From Zarea fungicola (Eukaryota; Ascomycota; Sordariomycetes; Hypocreales; Cordycipitaceae): DNA of 15,113 nucleotides. Both the position numbers and the translations under genes were made by a program. Where the stretch lies: the NCBI GenBank assembly GCA_900169235.1, contig FWCC01000353.1, positions 1-15,113 on the forward strand, written 5' to 3'. The notes beneath the pieces were generated by a model. That model saw only the letters and a list, made by a program, of their open reading frames with translations. It made no database searches and was not told the origin of the DNA. Positions 8,516 through 15,113 of the stretch are shown here, in pieces. The stretch's first letter is position 1. The number at the start of each line of letters is the position of its first letter.

Positions 8516-9745
8516 TCAGATATCCTTTCTCTGTAGCCAGACATTAATCCAGTGAAACTGTACCTTTGCAGTAGCAAAATCCCTGATAAATACTTTGATT
8601 GCCCTGTCCTTCCAGTTACGCAACGTCTCGTTAACATCATCTTTGCGTAGGCTGTGGAAGGCAATACTACTCTCCAGAGAGCTCGCGCAAACTGCATAAC
8701 CGAACTCAATCATCTCCTCCGCATATTTTCGAGTGGACTCCGATGTCATCTTGTCTCGTAACAGATTAATTGAACTTGGATGCTCATTGGTCACTTGAAC
8801 AAGTGCCTTTCTTGTCCATATAGATTGGATTTCTTCTGAAATGAGAGCCTGTTGAACCGCTCCAAACTTCCTCAGAAAAAGTGGAGGAAAGAAAGAATCG
8901 GCTAATTCAGAAGAAATGAAGCCTTCAAGAACCATTTCATCAAGCGCGAGAATAAGACTGCAGAACACTGGTGTTTCCCAAAGCGGCACAGACTCCGTTT
9001 CGCTAACAAAACTTAGCAGCAGTGACCCTCCCGAAGTATACTCAGCAGCTCGAAGTTGAAGAAACTTGTTGAAATCCGCATCTGCTTGAGCCTCGTATGA
9101 TGCTTGTCTATACTTGATTCTAGACAGCCTATCAGTAAACACATGATTGGATATATCTTTCATAGAAGTCTGACTAAGCCACTGCAATGAACTGAACGAA
9201 TACCCAAAATCAACTGTATCGTCTGGTACTACCTGGTTAAAGAAGCTTCGGGCGATCATGAGCGGGAAAACGTGAACATCTGTACACATATTTGCCCACT
9301 CCTTGTTTGCTCGGTGAATAGTCATAGCCAATGAGCAATAGTCATTGAACAAAGTATCGCATAATATATACGATATTTGACGCGGGCGGGCCGATATTTT
9401 AATTTTCTCTGTCGCAGTCAAATAATGTTTAATAATTAATGACATTGGTAATACTCTAATAGAGGGTATATCAGTGAAAGATCACGCAGGCATAAGAATG
9501 TGTGCTACAAACGAGTTTCCTCCTTCAGAAGAGCCATAGTCAACACATGTTATCTTCTGTCGTTCAGATATTAAGCCTTTTAAATCTTCGGGTAGGAGGG
9601 AGAGGGCCTTGACACTGGCGGCATACTGAATGCTCGAATTGTCATTGTAGTGGCTCTGCTCATTGAAACTTCTGACTCTGGAGTCAGCATCTTGCGCAGA
9701 TGTGATGATGGACTTTGAATAAGCAGGTAACTGTCTGCCGAAGTC
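8516..9745 (-). CDS. SABATH-like SAM-dependent carboxyl methyltransferase, possibly broken
   Basis: Read on the minus strand, the frame is open from 9745 to 8516 apart from one TGA at 9482-9484. The N-terminal part has SFNEQSHYNDNSSIQYAA and the SAM-binding motif I (ITCVDYGSSEGGNSF). After the TGA come ISYILCDTLFNDYCSLAMTI (motif with the conserved ND), VFPLMIARSFFNQVVPDDTV and DFGYSFSSLQWLS, the SABATH substrate and cofactor signature, then ALDEMVLEGFISSELADSFFPP near the C-terminus. SABATH enzymes methylate carboxyl groups of small acids with S-adenosylmethionine; fungal members are mostly uncharacterised. About 47 residues separate NSF and ISY, roughly 20 more than I expect for the family. 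A small intron spanning the TGA is therefore possible (GTAGCA donor near 9505), but no fully convincing acceptor was found. Otherwise the TGA is a CGA-to-TGA nonsense change. The start codon is not resolved; a first exon probably lies upstream of an acceptor-like CAGACAG ending at 9731. Confidence 0.75.
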
Positions 9746-9877
9746 TCAAAGAAAAAGAGATGGCCCGAGCAGTGGTTGGACAACGAAATACACTTGGTGG
9801 CGGCGATGATATAAAAAAAAATAATTGTGAGGGACGGGTCGACGGCGGCGTGGGACCTGGCCGCACTAATAACGCCA

Positions 9878-9885
9878 TATTTATA
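9878..9885 (-). promoter_or_regulatory. TATA-like box upstream of methyltransferase
   Basis: TATAAATA reads on the minus strand about 140 bases before the readable methyltransferase coding. It directly overlaps an ATGGCG, which could instead be the true start of a short first exon. Tentative. Confidence 0.25.
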
Positions 9886-9899
9886 CATATAAAATAGTA

Positions 9900-10133
9900 C
9901 GCCCGTACCTTGAGCTGTACTCCCTTGAACCAGTGCCAGTAAGAATGTTACGTCACTTGTCTGAATAAATGTTTTGAATCAGCGCGCCATGTTCCACCCC
10001 GCTGTAGAACGAGTGCCAGTCCGAGAATTACCGGGATACGCGTGCCATTCCTTGCACCTTGCTTCCTGGACAGGCCCCAACTCCTGCATCATGCCAGTTT
10101 GGCAGACACCGGAATAGATTAAATGTCAACAGG
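9900..10133. other. Intergenic between divergent genes
   Basis: Non-coding spacer between the minus-strand methyltransferase and the plus-strand repeat and AAA-like gene. No clear promoter element. Confidence 0.4.
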
Positions 10134-10289
10134 CAAGAGCCACCACAAGAGCAAGAGTCACCACAAGCACAAGAGCCACCGCAGGAGCAAGAGTCGCCAC
10201 AAGAGCAAGAGTCACCACAAGCACAAGAATCACCACAAGAGCAAGAGTCACTACAAGAGCAAGAGTCACCACAAGAGCAAGAGTCACCA
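10134..10289 (+). repeat. 18-base coding-type minisatellite
   Basis: About 8.7 copies of an 18-base unit, consensus CAAGAGCAAGAGTCACCA, with scattered third-position and GAG/GCA changes. One frame reads as a hexapeptide repeat QEQESP (or QAQEPP); a second, with an ATG at 10123, reads KSKSHH; the third reads RARVTT. The length of exactly six codons per unit suggests it is or was translated. It lies just upstream of a good GTGAGC donor at 10325 and could be the low-complexity N-terminus of the AAA-like gene. However, neither ATG-started nor QEQESP reading joins the next exon in frame. Confidence 0.9.
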
Positions 10290-10378
10290 AAAAAACCGCA
10301 TGTTGGAGGAAAACTTAAACTGAGGTGAGCCAACTCTATGGAAACCCGTGACCTGTTTTTTTCAAACTACTTATTAAG

Positions 10379-12136
10379 TACAGAGAATTCAGGCGTGAAG
10401 AGCAGTGCACTCTTCTCGAAGGAGATGATGGCATGCTAGTACTCAAACTCCATGAGGGAAAAATGATAGAGAAATTTCGAAACTTCTTCCCTGATTCTGA
10501 AGGACAATACTGGATTGGTGGAGCGTACACGGTATGAAGCTTTGGGGCTATTAGTGGATATATTTTATGCCATAATCTGACCCTGTCTAAGGTACACTTC
10601 CGGACTTTGTATCACAGCAGAAACAAACTACGACATGACGACAGCGAATTCATTCAATCCATTGTGCGATATTTGAGTCCCGAGTTTGCCAAATTTGAGA
10701 AACAGGAGGAAATTATCCGCTCTAGGAAAGCTGTTTCATTCGATCTTTTATGGCTGATCCACAAGCCTGGCGCGCTTCTCTTAAGAAAACGGGGCATGCT
10801 CGATTACCACGAGCTTCCGTGCTGCGCTCAAATCTCAAGCTCGACTTATTTGAACAAGGGTTATGAGTTTGCTACACTGATTTGGTGCATTATTCCCAGC
10901 AAAAACGGCTTTCGCGATTACAACCTCAGCATTACGATAACCAGGTACGCCGGGGAGCGAAGTTTTGACTGCTTTCCAGACCTTCCGCTCAGCTTTCTGG
11001 AAAACAACGGCAAGCAAGGAATGGAATCGATGTGGGCTCATATTGTCCGAGGCAAAAGAATCCAGGACCTTGTGCGAGGTAAGATGTACCAATACACAGG
11101 CCAGATTCGAAAAGACGGAGAGTGGGTCCAGTGGGCAGGACAAGTGATGTTTGATCCGGGTGAGGCATTCTCGCCAGCAAATCTTGACATTCCTAGCATC
11201 AGCAAGCGGAAATGGAAGAAAGACCAGCTATCGCCACGTGAGCTCCGATTACTGGCTCCAATAACTACCATGTTCGCCTGCGGGCCAGACGTGACTGGAA
11301 ATGGTGAGCATGTAACCCGCAAACATCCACAGTCCATATGAACTTACTGTTGCAGTGGTGGTCAACCCTGCAGGATTAACCAAAGATTACGAAGAGGATG
11401 GCAGCGTGCCTACAAGGTTTGGCTCTTCAGTACTGGCATTCCTAGACAAGAAGCCTCGCCCTTCCGACGTGCCAAACGCCATTGTACTCTTGTGAGTGAT
11501 CCCCATCTTGATCTATTCAAATATCACATTAATTTGTAGTGGCCCTCGTGGTTGCGGAAAGATGCATGAAGTCCAAAAACTGGGGATTCACCGCAATGTA
11601 CCAGTTGTGCAATTGAATGATGCTAAAGTGCCAGATGATGCCATCAGACATTTTGTGCAATGGCGTGTCATTTTAGCAATCAAGATCGACCTGCAAGAAG
11701 AACAAGAAGAACAGGAGCTGACTTAGACATTCCTGCGATTCAAGGATCTTCCATGCATCACTTTCCTTGTGGTCACAACCCCGTATGCACCTCCACGAGA
11801 GGAGTTCATGGAGTTCCCTTTCGTTTCACACATGAAGGCGATGAACAAGCGCCAACGTGAAACGGTTTGGCGGTCACTCTTCAAATCTAGAGGGGACAAT
11901 GAAAAATTGAGTGCAGAGTTGGCCGGCAAAGAGGATAATGGCCACGAGGTAAGTTGGCATATTTCAGCTCTTACTATATGCTTCGTCCATTATTCTGCTA
12001 ACATTGGTACAAGATCGTAAGGAAATTCAACATCGCTACAGCAAAGGCTCTGGGTGGTAAGCTGGAGGTAAACCATTTTGATGATCTTGATACTGGTACT
12101 CACAAGGATGCGGAATGGAAGAAGCTTTATTTGTGA
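10379..12136 (+). pseudogene. AAA-ATPase relative with DUF7025-like domain, catalytic motifs lost
   Basis: Exons 10379-10531, 10592-11303, 11356-11491, 11540-11948 and 12014-12136 join in consistent phase through introns of 60, 52, 48 and 65 bases. Donors are GTATGA, GTGAGC, GTGAGT and GTAAGT, and the last intron has a TGCTAAC branch. Exon 2 has a DUF7025-like domain: SFDLLWLIHKPGALLL, a Trp-centred strand, ITRYAGERSF, a HIVRGKRIQDL segment, YQYTG and a VMFDPGEAF end. The AAA part starts with NAIVLFGPRGCGKM, a Walker A whose Thr/Ser is Met. The Walker B position reads WRVILAIKID without DE. Then come FLVVTTPYAPPREEF, the RQRETVWRSLF lid and GHE...IVRKFNIATAKALGGKL, the usual family ending. 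A TAG at 11724-11726 interrupts it, unless a 72-base intron (11655-11726, GTGCAA to GCTGACTTAG, phase 0) removes it. Either way it should not hydrolyse ATP. The N-terminus is unresolved: the upstream repeat region does not join in frame. Confidence 0.75.
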
Positions 12137-12237
12137 ATGAGCTGTGTAAAGATGAAAGGCTAGTACGATTGTGATGAGGCAATTGCCGCGGTTGATTTTG
12201 TAGTGAACCTGGTTTGTTGTCGGTGATGGTAAAGAGG

Positions 12238-12243
12238 AATAAA
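12238..12243 (+). terminator. Possible polyadenylation signal AATAAA
   Basis: AATAAA about 100 bases after the stop of the AAA-like gene, a plausible 3'-end signal. The same motif can occur by chance. Confidence 0.35.
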
Positions 12244-12330
12244 TGTGCTTTGAAGGCAGAAAGTTGGACATTTGGGGACACTCTAATACTAGACCGAAGA
12301 GATGCAAGGCGCCGTGTTTGTGCCCACTTT

Positions 12331-12376
12331 AGACCATACTGACACTCCAAGTCGAGTGTGGACACACTCTTGGTCT
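12331..12376. other. Imperfect hairpin between convergent genes
   Basis: AGACCA at 12331-12336 pairs with TGGTCT at 12371-12376. Inside, CCAAG plus GAGTGT at 12347-12359 can pair with ACACTCTTGG at 12364-12373. It lies between the 3' ends of the AAA-like gene and the minus-strand small gene. Function unknown. Confidence 0.35.
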
Positions 12377-12472
12377 GCGCGCTGGCAGCCCCTAGAGTAG
12401 CAGGACTACAGATGAGATGACATCCACATCACAGGCATGGGTAGAGCGCCATTTTAACCTACTGTCAGTGGA

Positions 12473-12897
12473 TTAGCCCAAATTGCTATTGGTAGCGTCC
12501 CGCACGGCAGCGCCCTTGCTGTTGAAATTGAAGTCAAACACAAGTGATCCACAATCTACGCACTCAAACAGCCAGACATGACTCAAGGATTTCTGAGTGG
12601 TGATGCACATGCATATATGCTCTGCCAAGAATCTCAGGTAAGTTGTCTCCTCTCCTTTGGACACCAAGGTTTTGGTGTGGCAGGGGACATGAAAGAAGCT
12701 ACGTGAACAAAGAGCATACCCTTGTAGACGGCTTTTGAAGCTTCAGCTTGGGTATTGAGTGTCGGCACACACAAAACGACGGATATGGCTTCGGACAGAA
12801 TACTATCCGACGCCACATTGGACCGAAGTCTGTGAACCGGGTGGCCTTGGAAGGGGAAGCCACCAATAATCAAGCGGCGCAGCCGGTTGCCCTGCAT
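12473..12897 (-). CDS. Possible small two-exon protein, unknown function
   Basis: The minus-strand model is exon 1 at 12720-12897, intron 12622-12719 (98 bases, GTATGC donor, CTTAC branch-like site, TTGGCAG acceptor, phase 1) and exon 2 at 12473-12621, about 108 residues. Exon 1 reads LIIGGFPFQGHPVHRLRS, then SEAISVVLCVPTLNTQAEAS. Exon 2 reads EHICMCITTQKSLSHVWLFE, then CVDCGSLVFDFNFNSKGAA, which looks like real protein. No signal peptide or known domain was recognised. The first ATG may not be the true start: an acceptor-like CTTTCAG lies just upstream, so further exons are possible. Confidence 0.35.
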
Positions 12898-13630
12898 GCC
12901 TCGGCCTTGATACTAGGTTCTGAAAGGGGCGAAGAGAAAACGGCAGGGTTACGATCTATTAACAAGATGACCACTCGAAGGCTGTGGCAGGCTGTTTGGC
13001 CCCCCCTGGTTGAGGCCAGCTGCATTAGCTGTCGATGCAAGGCTTGTAAATAGCGTAAGATGGTCTGGGCACCACGTACTGGTTACTACGGACTGCGCTC
13101 TCTTGAGGCTGAGAGTAGCCCAGTTACCTGACTTGAGGGTGGTGGCGTGTCATTAAAACGGAAGCCGGAAGACAGTACACGCCATGTTCCTGTTGCCGCC
13201 CAACTTTCTTGCAAATCAAGCATAGATGGAGAAGGGAGCGGCAAGTTATGACTCATTGGCTTGTGCAGGCAGGCAGCCGTGGAACTCTACCCCTACACAT
13301 TCAATTTTAATACATGTGCGGTATCTATATTTGGCTAAGCTTTGCGTTGTTGCCGATATGATGAATGCAGATTGCAGTGACGCCACGCCGAGGTCTGCCA
13401 TTCTTATTTTCTCCGTCCTGCGAATAGCTTGGTCCTGAGGAAGACGGAATCAGAGAACATAGAGCGCGAGGACTGCAGTGTGGCTGCCTCCTACATTAAC
13501 TCCGAGAGAGCATTTACGACCAATGTCAACCAGAGAGTCACCCTGCCTCCTTCACTCCTGGTCTTCAATTGCAAGCAATGCCCCGCCTACTGCAGCGTTT
13601 TTCTCAGCATAAGGAGTTGAGAGGGCTACT
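12898..13630. other. Intergenic, 5' flank of the last gene
   Basis: About 730 bases without a defensible gene. Open frames on the plus strand (ending near 13053, 13438 and 13620) show no motif. It probably holds the promoter and leader of the 13631 gene; no clear TATA box is seen. Confidence 0.4.
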
Positions 13631-15113
13631 ATGGACATACTGTTGCTGCTAAATACGGCTGGCGCCCCAGTGTCGAAGCCACCGCGAAGATCTGCCTCGC
13701 CAACCATTACTGAAAGCAGCCACACTGTGCCATCAAAACTCCCGACGCCATGGCCAGAGCGTGCCTTAGGCCCTGCCGAATGCGAAAACAGCCCTCGCCA
13801 GAATGCCTCACTCTGGGGTCCGCGTGGCTACTCGTTGCGTCTCGCTCTTCAACCGAAGCCTCGATTACAGCCTTTGTATTCGAGCCATGTATCTGATGAA
13901 CATACCGAGACGGAGAACGAGTCCCCCCCATTCGAAAACCCAAGGACTAGCTCGGGCTCCTCCACGACGGCTTTTTTGGAATCGGCGAAGTCACCACGCA
14001 CGATTATCAACCGCACTTTGATGTAAGTTCGCGAGAAGAATCGGAAAAATAAGCCACAGGACCAAAATCTAACAAGCAGTAAAGCTCGCCACGATCCTCT
14101 AGAGGTTCTCTTCCCAACAAAGCAGCCACGGTGTTAGTAGTGGCTTTTTTTCAGACACATTGCAGAGATTACCATATTAACAGTGACAGATCCTTCCACT
14201 TTCCGGAGCAGGGTGATACCGCGCGTGGAATGCCGGCACTGGGACACCTAGCATTGCGTAGCCACGAAGCTCAATCTGCGAATACATCCCCAACATCCGG
14301 GACGTCCTCTAGAACATCTGCTGTTGCCTCTGGCACTCCTCGGCCCAACAAAGTGGGAATGTTGCAATATCTTGGAGAACGATCCTTCGATACTATAGCA
14401 AATGGACAAGAAAGTTTCTACAAACCCTCCTGGGCTGGAACAGGCAGTATGTCCACAGACGATCAAGACGATACGTATGTATGCCCTTCCACTGGAATTG
14501 AAACATTTGCGTTGTTATTTTGACTCATTCTATTACTTTTAGTTCATACTTACAATCAAATGACCATTCAGCGAACAAAATGCACATATGGGTATCCTAC
14601 TGCCGTAAACATTATCAGCAAATTCGCTACCGCAACGCAAAGACGTACCCACTGACCCAGATGGAGCTCGTCAAACTGCAAATTCGGCGATTACAGACTT
14701 GGAGCGACGAGAACAAGGAAAGAGGCAATGGCCCGTACATCCTCATGTGGGAGTTGTCGCTTCGAAAGCGTGAGCAAAGTCGTCTTAGGAATGGCGGCGC
14801 GAGCGTCGGAGATGAAGGCACTACTACGACTGTACCGCCGTGGCTGATTCAGCGCGTGGCGGCGGGTTATTCCACTGAGAACATCCTGAGCATTGCGGAA
14901 CGCTTGCATGGGGAAATCAAAGAGGGCCGTCTCTCCCAGGTGCCGGAGATTGAGTTCCTNNCGACGCCCGAGTCGTCCGGCCAGCCGTTCCAAAACACTC
15001 AAGCGCAAGGATCCTGAGTCGCTCGATCTTCGCTGCAGCGATGCGGCGTACTCGGATGGTGCCTACGCTGAAGCGAGTCACCACCATAGAGACAGCGACA
15101 GCGCCTACGAAGC
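13631..15113 (+). CDS. Uncharacterised fungal family protein with CRKHYQ motif (multi-exon, runs off window)
   Basis: The start is the ATG at 13631 (MDILLLLNTAGAPVSKPPRR), followed by a long Ser/Pro-rich disordered region. Intron 1 is 14023-14079 (GTAAGT, TCTAAC branch, AAGCAG acceptor). A second short intron is needed near 14105-14183; several donor and acceptor pairs keep the frame (14105-14154, 14131-14183 or 14137-14183) and I cannot choose. Intron 3 is 14475-14542 (GTATGT to TTTTAG). The last exon holds the conserved part: HIWVSYCRKHYQQIRYRNAK, then YPLTQMELVKLQIRRLQTWS and a WELSLRKREQSRL helix. This resembles a fungus-specific family of nuclear-looking proteins of unknown role in which a CRKHYQR block precedes an LRKREQ block. 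Two N bases at 14960-14961 appear to change frame: the nominal frame stops at 15015-15017, while the frame starting at 14962 stays open to the window end (SRSKTLKRKDPESLD, then Ser/Asp/Tyr-rich), which I prefer. Confidence 0.65.
14960..14961. other. NN assembly gap, probably mis-sized
   Basis: The only ambiguous bases in the window. They fall exactly where the coding frame of the last gene appears to shift by one, so the true number of bases here probably differs from two. Confidence 0.7.

Noticed and set aside
9580..9888. Minus-strand frames upstream of the methyltransferase
   Set aside because: The SABATH motif I lies in a third frame through the same bases, so these are mostly shadows. 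Part of the 9878 frame could be a first exon, but the poly-T coding is unlikely.
10134..10289. CRISPR-like array
   Set aside because: Units are contiguous 18-base repeats without unique spacers, in a fungal context.
10028..10333. Minus-strand Cys-rich repeat protein (GDSCSC repeats), metallothionein-like
   Set aside because: It is the complement of the 18-base minisatellite. The repeat unit alone generates the pattern, with no independent gene signals.
11990..12365. Two minus-strand frames of about 105 codons
   Set aside because: They overlap the last exon and 3' flank of the AAA-like gene, have low-complexity composition and no motif.
13226..13620. Two short plus-strand frames before the last gene
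   Set aside because: No motifs, no splice support, composition like random translation.

Overview
The window reads as a gene-poor stretch of a filamentous ascomycete (Pezizomycotina) genome. The evidence is short 48-98 base introns with GTATGT or GTRAGT donors and CTAAC-like branch sites, a lightly mutated pogo/Fot1-type transposase relic whose stops all fit CAG-to-TAG change (as repeat-induced point mutation would give), and fungus-typical families: two-repeat Myb/SANT proteins, a SABATH-like methyltransferase, and a DUF7025-type AAA ATPase relative. Genes are separated by long AT-rich or featureless tracts, and several are broken.

Layout. 1-828: C-terminal part of a dead pogo-type DDE transposase, then an AT-rich hairpin-bearing spacer. 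2536-3427 (+): an apparently intact two-exon Myb/SANT gene whose second repeat appears only after splicing a 55-base intron. 3545-3655: palindromic direct repeats. 3965-4363 (+): an orphan coding stretch with a BED-like zinc finger. 4501-4530: a small tandem repeat. 5475-6269 (-): a second Myb/SANT gene, facing the first, with the same intron position and phase but a one-base frameshift. 6270-7960: no convincing gene. 7963-8217: a coiled-coil fragment. 8516-9745 (-): a SABATH-type methyltransferase with one in-frame TGA. 10134-10289: an 18-base coding-type minisatellite. 10379-12136 (+): a five-exon AAA-ATPase relative with degenerate nucleotide-binding motifs and one in-frame stop. 12473-12897 (-): a possible two-exon small gene. 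13631 to the window end (+): a multi-exon gene of an uncharacterised fungal family, with an NN gap that appears to shift the frame.

There is no sign of a metabolic cluster or operon. The most distinctive feature is the pair of inward-facing two-SANT genes, one intact and one damaged, around a BED-finger fragment and palindromic repeats. Next is the AAA-ATPase relative, which keeps consistent splice sites but has lost its catalytic residues. All family calls are from reading the sequence; no database search was possible.
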